A DNA stretch of 44,274 nt, from assembly GCA_002869275.1 (NCBI GenBank), contig PKTF01000404.1, positions 1 through 44,274 on the forward strand, given 5' to 3'. Positions 35,207-43,830 of the stretch are shown here, one piece after another (the first letter of the stretch is position 1; every line of letters starts with the position of its first letter). This DNA is from Ignavibacteria bacterium. GTDB taxonomy: Bacteria > Bacteroidota > Ignavibacteria > SZUA-365. The translations under genes were made by a program, and so were the position numbers. The notes below the pieces were generated by a model. That model searched no databases, was not told where the DNA came from, and saw only the letters and a program-made list of their open reading frames with translations.

Positions 35207-36185
35207 TCTGATCTCCGTGATAGCGCTCGTATGCCTCGATGATATTCTTCACCAGCCGGTGGCGCACGACGTCGGTCTTGTCGAAATACACGAATCCCAC
35301 GCCCTCGACACCCGTAAGCACTTCACGGATCTCCACGAGTCCGCTTCCGGTTTTGGCTGGAAGATCGATCTGTGTGATGTCTCCGGTGATGATGGCGCGG
35401 GAATTGGCGCCCATGCGCGTGAGAAACATTTTCATCTGCATGGACGTCGCGTTCTGCGCTTCGTCGAGGATGATGAAGGCATTGTTCAGCGTGCGTCCGC
35501 GCATATAGGCCAGCGGAACGATTTCGATGGTGCGCCGCTCGATGTAGGATTTCAGTTTCTCATTGGGAATCATGTCATCGAGAGCGTCGTAGAGCGGACG
35601 CAGGTACGGATCGATTTTCTCCCGGAAATCGCCCGGGAGGAAACCGAGGCTTTCACCTGCTTCGACAGCCGGACGCGCGAGCACGATTTTCAGCACTTCA
35701 TGCTTGCGCAGAGAAGCAACCGCCGCGGCCACGGCGAGATAGGTTTTGCCTGTCCCTGCCGGTCCGATGGCGAACACGATATCATTGGCTTTGATCGACT
35801 TGAGATAGCCGATCTGTCCGGGCGTCCGTGCCTTGATGTAATCTTTTTTTGCATACAGCACGACATTGTCGAGTTCCTCGGGCGAAATCTCGGGAGAAGC
35901 TCCACCGGTCATGATCTCGATGACGGTCTGCACGTCGCGGTCCGACAGCGCATCGGTCTTGTTGACGATGAACACGAGTTCCTTGATCACCTTTTCGATC
36001 TGGTCGACCACCTCGGACTCACCGCGGATCATGATGCTTTCGCCGCGCGCGACGATGGTGGCTTCGAAGCGTTCTTCGAGGATACGCAGATGCGCGTCCT
36101 GAAAGCCGAAAAGCACCACGGGATTGGTACCGTCAATACGTATGCGTTTTTCTGTTTCCACAACAGCCTCAGTTCCTGGTTTCAT
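35199..36185 (-). CDS. phoH: PhoH family ATPase
   Basis: This 328-residue cytoplasmic P-loop NTPase has an N-terminal KH-like region (about 10-75), then the PhoH core with YLKSIKANDIVFAIGPAGTGKT (Walker A 141-148), LARPAVEAGESLGFLPGD, and Walker B ILDEAQN (238-245). PhoH-like proteins are linked to RNA metabolism and ribosome maturation, often beside ybeY, which is not present here. I place the start at 36185 (MKPGTE), because the longer reading to 36257 would begin inside the terminator hairpin of the preceding gene. It heads a run through prfB and the LolC/E-type and lolD genes. Confidence 0.9.
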   Translation of the reverse strand: MKPGTEAVVETEKRIRIDGTNPVVLFGFQDAHLRILEERFEATIVARGESIMIRGESEVVDQIEKVIKELVFIVNKTDALSDRDVQTVIEIMTGGASPEISPEELDNVVLYAKKDYIKARTPGQIGYLKSIKANDIVFAIGPAGTGKTYLAVAAAVASLRKHEVLKIVLARPAVEAGESLGFLPGDFREKIDPYLRPLYDALDDMIPNEKLKSYIERRTIEIVPLAYMRGRTLNNAFIILDEAQNATSMQMKMFLTRMGANSRAIITGDITQIDLPAKTGSGLVEIREVLTGVEGVGFVYFDKTDVVRHRLVKNIIEAYERYHGDQNV

Positions 36186-36214
36186 TGCCGTCCCGCTGCG
36201 TTGCGGAACAGACA

Positions 36215-36254
36215 CGGAAAAACCCTTACATCCTTGAATGTAAGGGTTTTTCCG
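36215..36254 (-). terminator. very strong intrinsic terminator
   Basis: A perfect 17-bp stem (36215-36231 with 36238-36254) has the 6-nt loop CCTTGA. Both arms carry runs of five A/T, so it can work in either direction; on the minus strand it ends the LysM gene (stop at 36288) and isolates phoH. Confidence 0.92.
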
Positions 36255-36287
36255 CAAAAGGTTGTGGTAGAAACGCGGTGGGCGTTC

Positions 36288-37082
36288 TTACTTGTTGACG
36301 TTCTCCGGCGATGCGCCGGTGTCCATTCCGCCGCCCATTTCCGCTTCTCGCTTCATGCGATAGTAGCGGCGTGCCGCGCTCTCTTCTTCCGGTGTCAGCG
36401 GCGAGGGTGCGGGAACCTTCAGCACCTGGCCCGGGAAGATGATGTCAGGATTCTTGATCTGATCGCGGTTCTTCTGCCAGATCTTCGGCCACTTGAAGGC
36501 GTCGCCGTAGATATCCGGCTTCTTGGCGATATTCCACAGACAGTCACGATCCTTGGCCCAGGTACCGACCACGTAGGTCTTCTCGGCGCGGGACAGGGTT
36601 TCGCGCAGCGTGCGGATATTCTCGCCCATGCGCTGGACGCGATCGTAGAATGCCGGCAGCAAGCTGATCTTGTTGCCCGCGAGATTCTTGTATTCCTCTT
36701 CGGCGTCATCGACTTCGTTCTTGCGTGCCAGCAGGTCCATCGGTGAAAGACGGAGCAACTCGGCAACCTTGTTTTCGAGACGCTTCAGCCGTGCTTCGAA
36801 GGCATCGACGTCCTGGCGCGTGGCGCCGACGAGAGCGTACAGCTCATCGATACACTTCTCATAATCGTCCTGCTTCTGTTTCAGGACTTTATTCTTCTCC
36901 GCGAGCTGATTATCCAGCGCGGTCTGCTGACGCTTCAGCTCAGACGTGCGTTTCTCCAGCTGCTGGATTTTCTGCATCGCCTGCTCCTCGGTCATTTCCT
37001 CTTGCTGGGCAAAAGCACCGCTGCCTGCCATGAGGAACAATCCGAGTGCGATGGTGAGCACTGAAATCCTATTCCATTTCAT
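36288..37082 (-). CDS. exported coiled-coil LysM domain protein
   Basis: This 264-residue exported protein has a signal peptide (1-25, GAFA before QQ), a long Glu/Lys/Gln-rich coiled coil (about 30-165), and a LysM domain (about 170-223; YVVGTWAKDRDCLWNIAKK, then WPKIWQKNRDQIKNPDIIFPGQVLKVP). LysM binds N-acetylglucosamine-containing glycans such as peptidoglycan, so it probably tethers a periplasmic or outer-membrane structure to the wall. A Pro/Glu/Gly-rich tail follows. The ATG at 37082 has GAGGAG upstream. It lies 50 nt after a coiled-coil lipoprotein gene and ends at a strong terminator, so the two form a unit. Confidence 0.85.
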   Translation of the reverse strand: MKWNRISVLTIALGLFLMAGSGAFAQQEEMTEEQAMQKIQQLEKRTSELKRQQTALDNQLAEKNKVLKQKQDDYEKCIDELYALVGATRQDVDAFEARLKRLENKVAELLRLSPMDLLARKNEVDDAEEEYKNLAGNKISLLPAFYDRVQRMGENIRTLRETLSRAEKTYVVGTWAKDRDCLWNIAKKPDIYGDAFKWPKIWQKNRDQIKNPDIIFPGQVLKVPAPSPLTPEEESAARRYYRMKREAEMGGGMDTGASPENVNK

Positions 37083-37132
37083 GTTTATTCTCCTCGCTTG
37101 TACGATTGTTTCTTGTGACGTGACAGTGGACA

Positions 37133-37414
37133 CTAGTTGCCCTTCCAGTTAGCAAGACGCTGCTTGACCAGCTCCTTGTCTTTCGCGCACTGTTCCAGCT
37201 TGGCTTCCTGCGCCGAAATCTGGCGGTCCAGTGTGCCGATCTGGGACTGCTTCGTTTGGATGGCTGACTCGAGGGCTGTGATTTCACGCTCCAGCTCAGC
37301 AATACGTGCCAGCTGCTCAGGCGTTGCATACGAGGTGCAGCCCGAAAGCACAGCTCCGGCACTCAGAATTGCCGTCGCACAAACGAGCACCACAGATTTG
37401 CGGAGTTTTTTCAT
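37133..37414 (-). CDS. small coiled-coil lipoprotein
   Basis: This is a 93-residue lipoprotein. The signal peptide MKKLRKSVVLVCATAILSAG leads into the lipobox LSGC with the lipidated Cys26. The mature part is almost entirely a heptad-patterned coiled coil (about residues 35-88, PEQLARIAELEREITALE...). Size and layout recall Lpp-like or LPP20-like envelope spacers, but I cannot name the family. AAAGGAG lies 7 nt ahead of the ATG and a promoter at 37481-37511. The partner downstream is a LysM coiled-coil protein, suggesting the two connect outer membrane and peptidoglycan. Confidence 0.8.
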   Translation of the reverse strand: MKKLRKSVVLVCATAILSAGAVLSGCTSYATPEQLARIAELEREITALESAIQTKQSQIGTLDRQISAQEAKLEQCAKDKELVKQRLANWKGN

Positions 37415-37480
37415 AATATTCTCCTTTGCGGTGATGAGTTAAAGTAACAGGTTAGACTCAAGAATTAAATGCATATATGG

Positions 37481-37511
37481 CAATAATAAGAAGAAAGTGT
37501 CATGTAGTCAA
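37481..37511 (-). promoter_or_regulatory. promoter of the lipoprotein/LysM unit
   Basis: On the minus strand TTGACT (37506-37511), 17 nt, TATTAT (37483-37488) is near the general housekeeping consensus. It also reads as TTG, 20 nt, TATTATTG (37481-37488), close to the Bacteroidota form. The surrounding 37415-37530 is strongly AT-rich relative to the rest of the window. Confidence 0.6.
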
Positions 37512-37530
37512 GAAAAGAAGGTCAAAAGTC

Positions 37531-38601
37531 CTAAAAACAATAACATCCGTCGGCATTTTCGGCTCCGGGGAGCTGTTCTGTGTCAATCAGGCCTCCATGG
37601 TCACCTGGCTGCAGCACCATGCCTTCGCTGAAGTACAGCAGACTGTGCAAAACGTCTTCCGCTTCGGACAGGGTTTCGGGTTTCATGAGGATGTTGCGCA
37701 TCTGCCTGCTGTTGGGAACGTACTTGAGATAGGCGATATAATGCTTGCGCATTTCCAGTACCGCGCGGCGTTCGCCTTTGATGTCCACGGACATCCGAAG
37801 ATGCCGCACGGCCGTATCAATACGCTCGCGAAAACTCGGAGGTTCCGGAAGCACGCCCGTGCGCATGTATTCCTTCGTCTCACGGAAAATCCAGGGATTG
37901 GCGATGGCTCCTCGCGCGATCATCACTCCGTCACAGCCGGTTTCATCAAAGGCACGCTTCGCGTCCCCGGGAGTCATTACGCCGCCGTTGAGCACGACGG
38001 GAATGGACACCGCCTCCTTGATCTTCGAAATCCATGACCACTCGGGATCGCCGCTGTGCCCCATCTGGCGCGTGCGGCAGTGAATCGTCAGCGCGCGGAT
38101 CCCCACATCTTCCAGCATTTTCGACAGTTCAACGATCTGAATCGAATCGTGGTCCCAGCCGAGCCGCGTCTTCAGCGTCACGGGCAGCGACACCTGTTCG
38201 ACGATGGTCTTCGCCATGCGTACCATGTAGGGCAGATCGCGCAGCAGTCCCGCGCCCGCCCCGCGCTTGGCAACTTTTTTCACCCAGCAGCCGGCGTTGA
38301 TATCGATGATGTCGGGATGTTGTGTTTCAACTATTGACGCCGCTTCGATCATGGTGTCCAGATTTCCACCGTAGATCTGGATGCCGACAGGGCGTTCCTC
38401 ATCGCGGATCAGCATTTTCTGCCGTGATTTCGTGGGTTTCTTGCTGCGTACGAGTCCGTCGGCATTGACGAATTCCGTGTACACGACATCGGCCCCGAAT
38501 TCCTTGCAGATCTTCCGGAACGAAATATCCGTGACGTCTTCCATCGGTGCGAGGAAGAGTCCGTTTTCTACGCCAAGTGTCTTGAAGATATCCTGTTCCA
38601 T
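37531..38601 (-). CDS. dusB: tRNA-dihydrouridine synthase (DusB-type)
   Basis: This 356-residue FMN enzyme reduces specific uridines in tRNA to dihydrouridine. It shows LAPMEDVTDISFR (17-29), the catalytic Cys105 in NAGCWVKKV, KTRLGWD, IHCRTRQMGHSGDPEW and VLNGGV. Most DusB proteins have Pro after the catalytic Cys; here it is Trp. The C-terminus is about 20 residues longer than typical. Its ATG lies 6 nt after the stop of the GT4 gene, so it is co-transcribed with wecB and GT4 although its function is unrelated. Confidence 0.92.
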   Translation of the reverse strand: MEQDIFKTLGVENGLFLAPMEDVTDISFRKICKEFGADVVYTEFVNADGLVRSKKPTKSRQKMLIRDEERPVGIQIYGGNLDTMIEAASIVETQHPDIIDINAGCWVKKVAKRGAGAGLLRDLPYMVRMAKTIVEQVSLPVTLKTRLGWDHDSIQIVELSKMLEDVGIRALTIHCRTRQMGHSGDPEWSWISKIKEAVSIPVVLNGGVMTPGDAKRAFDETGCDGVMIARGAIANPWIFRETKEYMRTGVLPEPPSFRERIDTAVRHLRMSVDIKGERRAVLEMRKHYIAYLKYVPNSRQMRNILMKPETLSEAEDVLHSLLYFSEGMVLQPGDHGGLIDTEQLPGAENADGCYCF

Positions 38602-38607
38602 CGTTTG

Positions 38608-39747
38608 TTATTTCCTCACCGCCCGCCTGTAGCTTTCCACTGTTGCCTGCGCCGTCTGGTCCCAGGAAAACTGCCGTACACGTCCATTGCCTTTTTCAAT
38701 GAGAGTCTGACGCAAACTACCGCTTTCTACGAAGGTTTTCAATGCCCTGACAAATTCCTCATGGTTCTCCGGATCGAAATACTGTGCGGCCTCACCTCCT
38801 ACCTCGGGCAGCGAGGCACGGTTGGAACTCAGCACGGGCGTGCCGTGCTCCATGGCGTCGAGCAATGGCAGACCGAAACCCTCATACAGCGAAGGGAAAA
38901 CGAGCCCGAGCGCGCGCGCGTACAATGCGGAAAGCTGATCACGGCTGACGTAGTCGAGAAACAGCACGCGGTCGTGCAGCGCCAGTTCCTGCACGAGTGC
39001 ATCGTACGGATAGCGCGCATCGCGTTTGCCCGCGACAGCGAGGCGCAGATTCGGCTCGCTTCCCTCAGCAAGCAGCCGCGCGAACGCCCGGAGCAGCAGG
39101 CCCAGTCCCTTGTACGGATCGTGACGGCTGACGTAGAGAAGAAAACGGCCGTCCTCGAGCGCCGCATGCGGCAGCGCGACGGGAGCGTCCGCCGGCGGAG
39201 TGAGACCGGCCGCGACATGAACGACGTCAACCTTTTCGGCGGGGGCGGAAAGTCTGCGCACGATATCGGCTTTGCTGTACGCGGAAACGGTCAGAACGCG
39301 CGCGCTGCGCCGCACCGCCGTTTGCACGGCCAGACGGTACAGCGGGAGCAGCCGCACTTTCATCGATTTCCTGAGAAATTCCGGATGTGCGAGGGGAATC
39401 AGATCATGGATGGTACTGACTACGGGAATCGAGCTGCGAAAGGGTATGAGAAAATCGGGACTGTGGTACACGTCATAGTGACCCTGGCGCAGCAGCCGCG
39501 GCAGTCGCCACTGGTGGTGCAGACGAAAAAAATCACCTTCCCGCACATCACGCGCGAGAGTCTCGATTTCGTCTTCCGTGCGGACAGGGACGATTCCGGA
39601 GGGCGTATACAGATGCAACGCCACCTGATCGGCACAGCATCGCAGCATGGCCGGAAGCAGCTGCCGGGCGTATTCGCCGATGCCCGACCGGTGGGGCGTC
39701 AGCACGTGGCCGTCGAATACGACACGTATGCGCGTCGTGTCAGCCAT
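38608..39747 (-). CDS. GT4 family glycosyltransferase
   Basis: This 379-residue GT-B fold transferase opens with [23 protein letters not shown], which includes the acceptor-side GIGEY motif of WbaZ/mannosyltransferase-like GT4s. It has [28 protein letters not shown] for the donor domain, and [22 protein letters not shown], the diagnostic EGFGLP motif. The start at 39747 overlaps the wecB stop by 8 nt. Coupling to the UDP-GlcNAc 2-epimerase suggests it acts in a glycan containing ManNAc or a derivative, but the donor is unknown. Confidence 0.9.
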   Translation of the reverse strand: MADTTRIRVVFDGHVLTPHRSGIGEYARQLLPAMLRCCADQVALHLYTPSGIVPVRTEDEIETLARDVREGDFFRLHHQWRLPRLLRQGHYDVYHSPDFLIPFRSSIPVVSTIHDLIPLAHPEFLRKSMKVRLLPLYRLAVQTAVRRSARVLTVSAYSKADIVRRLSAPAEKVDVVHVAAGLTPPADAPVALPHAALEDGRFLLYVSRHDPYKGLGLLLRAFARLLAEGSEPNLRLAVAGKRDARYPYDALVQELALHDRVLFLDYVSRDQLSALYARALGLVFPSLYEGFGLPLLDAMEHGTPVLSSNRASLPEVGGEAAQYFDPENHEEFVRALKTFVESGSLRQTLIEKGNGRVRQFSWDQTAQATVESYRRAVRK

Positions 39748-40900
39748 CAAGCCGTGCGGTGAGAATGTCTGCGATCTGTGCGCTCGTGGTGCCGTCGCCG
39801 TAGGGATTGTCACCGCGCGACATCGCAGCGTACGTGTCACGGTTATCGAGCAGTTCGCTTACCGTATCGACGATGCGTGCGCGATCGGTGCCGACCAGTC
39901 GCGCGACCCCCGCATCGATGCCTTCGGGACGCTCGGTAACTTCACGCATGACGAGCACGGGCTTCCGCAGCGAGGGACCTTCTTCCTGGATGCCGCCGGA
40001 ATCGGTAAGGAGCAGGACACTGTTGTCCATCAGCGACAGCAGCTGCTCATAGCGCACCGGTTCGATCAGATGGATGCGCTTCTTCCCTTCCAGCACCCGC
40101 TTCACGGCTTCACGCACGTTGGGATTGGGATGAACCGGGTAGACGATTTCCACGTCGGGATAGCGCTCGGTGATGTCCAGCATCGCATGGAGCATGCGGT
40201 CGAACGGTGCGCCGAAGCTCTCGCGCCTGTGTGCGGTCACCGTGATGAAACGGCCCTCTCCGCCCAGCAAACGCGTGACGACGTCCGCTTCGAGTCCCGC
40301 CTCGACGAGCAGTGCCCGCCGCCGTTCCTCTTCCCACTGGCCGAGCATCTCGCGTCCCAGCAGAAGCGCATCGACGACGGTGTTTCCGGTGACGAATACA
40401 CTGTCTTCCGCCCGTCCCTCCTGCAGAAGGTTCCTTGCCGACAGCTGTGTCGGAGCGAAATGAAAGTCGGTAAGGGATGCGGTGAGCGTACGGTTCATTT
40501 CCTCGGGAAAGGGGCTGTAGCGGTCGAATGTGCGCAGCCCGGCTTCCACATGTCCGACGCGGATTTTCTGATAGAACGCCGCGAGCGCCGACGTGAACAC
40601 CGTGGTGGTATCACCCTGTACCAGCAGCACGTCGGGTTTGAAATCTTCGAGAACCCCCCGCATTTTCATCAGCACCGCGGCCGTGACGTGTTCGAGGGTC
40701 TGGTTGTGCACCATCACATCGAGATCCACGTCTTCGGTGATGCCGAAGAACTGCGTCACCTGCCGCAGGAGTTCCTTATGCTGCGAGGTCAGGCAGACCG
40801 ACACGCGGAAACGGTCGGGGAGGGACTGCATATGCTTGATCACCGGGGCCAGTTTGATGGCCTCGGGACGGGTGCCGAAGGAAAAAAGGACGTGGGTCAT
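39740..40900 (-). CDS. wecB: UDP-N-acetylglucosamine 2-epimerase (non-hydrolysing)
   Basis: This 386-residue enzyme interconverts UDP-GlcNAc and UDP-ManNAc. It has GTRPEAIKLAPV (9-20), VQGDTTT, HVEAGLRT, the PEEMNR active-site segment, TVTAHRRE, and TDSGGIQEE for UDP binding: a complete non-hydrolysing WecB. It provides ManNAc for surface glycan synthesis; no ManNAc dehydrogenase (WecC) lies next to it. Its stop overlaps the GT4 start. Confidence 0.95.
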   Translation of the reverse strand: MTHVLFSFGTRPEAIKLAPVIKHMQSLPDRFRVSVCLTSQHKELLRQVTQFFGITEDVDLDVMVHNQTLEHVTAAVLMKMRGVLEDFKPDVLLVQGDTTTVFTSALAAFYQKIRVGHVEAGLRTFDRYSPFPEEMNRTLTASLTDFHFAPTQLSARNLLQEGRAEDSVFVTGNTVVDALLLGREMLGQWEEERRRALLVEAGLEADVVTRLLGGEGRFITVTAHRRESFGAPFDRMLHAMLDITERYPDVEIVYPVHPNPNVREAVKRVLEGKKRIHLIEPVRYEQLLSLMDNSVLLLTDSGGIQEEGPSLRKPVLVMREVTERPEGIDAGVARLVGTDRARIVDTVSELLDNRDTYAAMSRGDNPYGDGTTSAQIADILTARLDG

Positions 40901-40933
40901 GGCTATAACATCCGCTGTCGGTCAAACATGAAG

Positions 40934-40959
40934 CGACCCGCGGTATTTGGCGCGGGTCG
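40934..40959 (-). terminator. hairpin between prsW-like gene and wecB
   Basis: CGACCCGC (40934-40941) pairs with GCGGGTCG (40952-40959) around a 10-nt loop. On the minus strand the tail CTTCATGTTTGA is only mildly T-rich, so this is a moderate terminator candidate in the 98-nt gap after the PrsW-like gene. Confidence 0.45.
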
Positions 40960-40998
40960 TATGGTGCAAGTTAGTATTCACGGGACTGCCGGACAACC

Positions 40999-41958
40999 TC
41001 AATGCAGCCGTGCCGCGTCGGAATGCAGTTCATCCCGCAGAAGCTCTTCTATCTGCAAGCGCAGCGACGCCACCTCATCAAGGTAACCTTCCGTCTGGTC
41101 GGCGGGACAATGCCGCGACTGGTATTTCCTGAACGCAAGCCTGGTGGCAAGGTGGAAATACCGCTTGCGGTCGACCACCGGCGAGATCCAGCCGAGCAGT
41201 TTGCGTTTACTCGTATACGGGAGGTATTGCATGTGGGTCACGGGAATCAATCCGAGCTCCGATTCCTCTGTCAGCTCTCGAACGATGAGACGGTTTTCCG
41301 CGAGCAGCGCGAGCTGCACCACCACGATGATGACGATCAGGCTGAGGAAAATGAATATCATCCCCAGTCCGACCGCGGACGGATTATTGATGCTCACGGA
41401 GAAATTCCACAGTGCGTGCATGAACATCGCGAGGACGAGACCGAGAGCACGCAGCGGCCAGCGCAGGACGGGCTGTCCAAATTTCGTCAGTCCGATAAAC
41501 GCGCCGAAAATCCCGGTCGCCATCGCATGCATCACCACGGTGTACAGCGTCCGCACCACGACGAGGAACACCCATTCCTCAGGTGTGGACGCACCGAGGA
41601 AGTACATGAAGTTCTCCGTCATGCCGAAGCCGAGTCCGATCGCCATGCCGTATACCACACCGTCGGTGATATTGTCGAAACGACGATCGCGCATCGTCCA
41701 GAGCAGAAAAATCCCTTTGGTAATTTCTTCGGTGATCGGCGCCACGAATATGGCGTCGAAAAAGGATGAGCTCCCCAGAACGCCCGAAACAATGACACTG
41801 AATACGATTCCGAAGAACACGGCCCCCAGCGCTCCCCAGATGAAATTTGCCAGCAGCAGACCGATTGGTTCACGGTCGTAGCGGTCCATGAGCCAGATGC
41901 TCCAGAGATAGAGCAGAACAGGAACGATTGCGAAAATGAGGGATGCAATGGCGAGCAC
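40999..41958 (-). CDS. PrsW-like intramembrane metalloprotease
   Basis: This 319-residue membrane protein has about eight hydrophobic segments and the conserved PrsW/CAAX-protease-related motifs: EEITK (Glu77/Glu78), GMTEN (Glu115), MHA (His144) and MHALWN (His181). PrsW in Bacillus cleaves an anti-sigma factor; in other bacteria targets are largely unknown. Unlike the minimal form, this one has a charged cytoplasmic tail of about 95 residues after the last helix, ending in a short helical region. It lies between the CNNM/CBS gene and wecB with gaps on both sides, so its target cannot be inferred from context. Confidence 0.85.
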   Translation of the reverse strand: MLAIASLIFAIVPVLLYLWSIWLMDRYDREPIGLLLANFIWGALGAVFFGIVFSVIVSGVLGSSSFFDAIFVAPITEEITKGIFLLWTMRDRRFDNITDGVVYGMAIGLGFGMTENFMYFLGASTPEEWVFLVVVRTLYTVVMHAMATGIFGAFIGLTKFGQPVLRWPLRALGLVLAMFMHALWNFSVSINNPSAVGLGMIFIFLSLIVIIVVVQLALLAENRLIVRELTEESELGLIPVTHMQYLPYTSKRKLLGWISPVVDRKRYFHLATRLAFRKYQSRHCPADQTEGYLDEVASLRLQIEELLRDELHSDAARLH

Positions 41959-42039
41959 GGATGCCTCCTCAACCGCTCGCGAGACAGCGCGAGCAGATGC
42001 CTGTGAACTCAGAGTGATACTCAGGAAAAAAGATACGGA

Positions 42040-43371
42040 TCAGTCGTCACTTTTCGTACCGTTTTCTTCCTCTGTCCGCGTAAAGCGTACCCGCGTCACC
42101 CGGCGCTCCTCGGCCCCCACGATCTCGATCTGCATCGAGGGAGGATACGGGACCACATCACCCTGATCGGGAATTCGTCCGAGAAGCGTCGTGACAAAAC
42201 CGCCGACCGTGTCATAATCGTCGCTGTCCGGAATGGTGAAATCCGCATAGGAGTTGAAATCCGAGATATTCACCATGGCTTCCACCTCGATACCGCCCCC
42301 CGGCAGCCTCTCGTAGGGGATTTCCTCGTCATCGTACTCGTCACGGATCTCCCCGACGATTTCCTCGAGTATATCCTCCATGGTGATCAGGCCTTCCGTG
42401 CCGCCGAATTCATCGACGACGATGGCCATGTGCAGACGTTTGAACTGGAATTCGCGCAGTAGTTCCGAAATCGGCTTGGTTTCCGGAACGACGAATGGCG
42501 GACGAATAATATCCTGCAGAATAATCAGATGGCGGTGTTCGACCAGACTGATGACATCCTTGGCGTAGATGATCCCGAGGATGTCGTCGAGCGATTCGTT
42601 GTACACCGGCATGCGCGTGAATCCCTGCTCGATGAACCGTTCGAGCACCTTGGTCGCCGGCATGTTGATATCCACCCCGACCATGTCGGTACGTGGAATC
42701 ATGATTTCGCGCGCGGTGGTATCGGTGAACTGAAAAATCGATTCGATCAGTTCGTGCTCGGTCTGATCGAGCAGACCGGTTTTTGCGCCTTCCTCCAGGA
42801 TATCGAGCAGATTCTCTTCGGTCGTGACAGCTTCGCTGAATCGCGCCTTGCCGCGGAAGGGACGAAGAAAGAGATTTGCGCTGATAATGAGGAGCCGCTG
42901 TGGGATGTGGAGCAGCCGCGACAGCAGATACATGCCGCCGGAGAAACGCAGGACGATGGCGTCACCGTATTTCTCGCCGATTCCCTTGGCGAAAAGGTGA
43001 ACGCCAACGAGGAAGAAGCCGGTCAGGGCGCCGGCGACCAGAAACGAGCCGGTGACGCGCAGCAGCGGACTGATCCAGCCGCTGCCGTCCGCCTCGAACA
43101 GCTGATGCACCCAGTGTCCGACATAGGGCGCGAGAATAAGAGCAGAAAAAAGGACGAGGAAAATCGTGGCGATCTGTGCTGTTCCCTGCACATCCTCGTC
43201 ATGTTCTTTCAGACGCAGCGCGGCCCGGGCTCCATCCTCACCGTCTTCGATGAGCTGATCGAGCGTGCTTCGCGATGCGGAAGTGATGGCGAATTCAGCG
43301 ACCGAGACCACGGTCGCCAGAAAAAGGGAGGCCAGAAAAAGTAAGACGTCAAGCACCGGCGAGCCGGTCAT
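42040..43371 (-). CDS. CNNM/CBS-domain protein of the CorC/HlyC family
   Basis: This 443-residue membrane protein has a CNNM transmembrane domain (about residues 1-190), a CBS pair (about 215-340; REIMIPRTDMVGVD, RMPVYNESLDDILGI, VDEFGGTEGLITMEDILEEIVGEI), and a C-terminal CorC_HlyC domain (about 355-430). Such proteins are implicated in Mg2+ (and Co2+) efflux or homeostasis, with CBS domains binding adenine nucleotide. The common annotation as hemolysin is historical. GGAG precedes the ATG. An 81-nt gap separates it from the PrsW-like gene. Confidence 0.9.
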   Translation of the reverse strand: MTGSPVLDVLLFLASLFLATVVSVAEFAITSASRSTLDQLIEDGEDGARAALRLKEHDEDVQGTAQIATIFLVLFSALILAPYVGHWVHQLFEADGSGWISPLLRVTGSFLVAGALTGFFLVGVHLFAKGIGEKYGDAIVLRFSGGMYLLSRLLHIPQRLLIISANLFLRPFRGKARFSEAVTTEENLLDILEEGAKTGLLDQTEHELIESIFQFTDTTAREIMIPRTDMVGVDINMPATKVLERFIEQGFTRMPVYNESLDDILGIIYAKDVISLVEHRHLIILQDIIRPPFVVPETKPISELLREFQFKRLHMAIVVDEFGGTEGLITMEDILEEIVGEIRDEYDDEEIPYERLPGGGIEVEAMVNISDFNSYADFTIPDSDDYDTVGGFVTTLLGRIPDQGDVVPYPPSMQIEIVGAEERRVTRVRFTRTEEENGTKSDD

Positions 43372-43459
43372 GATGGCATTTCTCCATGCGACCGGTCGAC
43401 ATCTGCTTGACTGCTGCTACTCGGAGGTTCCATAATGTTGTGCCGCGCACACGTGCGGC

Positions 43460-43490
43460 GCCCGTCATGTCGCCACAGGCGATGACGGGC
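43460..43490 (-). terminator. hairpin after rpsT
   Basis: GCCCGTCA (43460-43467) pairs with TGACGGGC (43483-43490), with a further inner 5-bp stem and a small bulge. It lies 13 nt after the rpsT stop. There is no T run, so it is terminator-like or a processing hairpin rather than a classical intrinsic terminator. Confidence 0.5.
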
Positions 43491-43503
43491 ACTTCAGTGT
43501 GAT

Positions 43504-43758
43504 CTAGCCCAGAGTCTGCACGAACTTCGCAAGCTTCGACTTGCGGTTCGCGGCGGTGTTCTTGTGAATGATACCCTTGGTGGCGAGACGATCAAGAATG
43601 GTTGTGACATCCTTGTACTTCTCTTCGGCGACGGTCTTGTCCTGCGTATCACGCAGATCCTTGATCGCCGTTTTCATCCGGGACTTGTTCATTCGATTGT
43701 ACGCGCGCTTCCGGGCGTTGGTGCGCATGCGCTTCTTTGCTGACTTATGCTGAGGCAT
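43504..43758 (-). CDS. rpsT: 30S ribosomal protein S20
   Basis: This is an 84-residue basic protein beginning MPQHKSAKKRMRTNARKR and continuing with the characteristic S20 helices (NRMNKSRMKTAIKDL, then IHKNTAANRKSKLAKFV). S20 binds 16S rRNA early in small-subunit assembly. I chose the ATG at 43758, 5-6 nt after AAGGAG; a longer reading would start upstream, near the predicted transcription start. It has its own Bacteroidota-type promoter with a leader of about 20 nt. Confidence 0.95.
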   Translation of the reverse strand: MPQHKSAKKRMRTNARKRAYNRMNKSRMKTAIKDLRDTQDKTVAEEKYKDVTTILDRLATKGIIHKNTAANRKSKLAKFVQTLG

Positions 43759-43785
43759 GATGCTCCTTGGACAAAAATACGAACT

Positions 43786-43816
43786 CAAATATACATCTCT
43801 TGTGCGACGGATGCAA
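43786..43816 (-). promoter_or_regulatory. Bacteroidota-type promoter of rpsT
   Basis: On the minus strand TTG (43814-43816), 20 nt, TATATTTG (43786-43793) is an exact match to the Bacteroidota -33/-7 consensus ahead of a highly expressed gene. The predicted start is near 43779. Confidence 0.8.
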
Positions 43817-43830
43817 TATCATGAGTCCGA

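Noticed and set aside
36186-36257. Longer N-terminus for PhoH
   Set aside because: It would place the start codon within the strong terminator of the upstream gene; the family similarity begins after 36185.
39647-41086. 479-codon open frame on the plus strand opposite wecB and neighbours
   Set aside because: Spans two genes and the gap between them on the other strand, with no ribosome-binding site and no family pattern.
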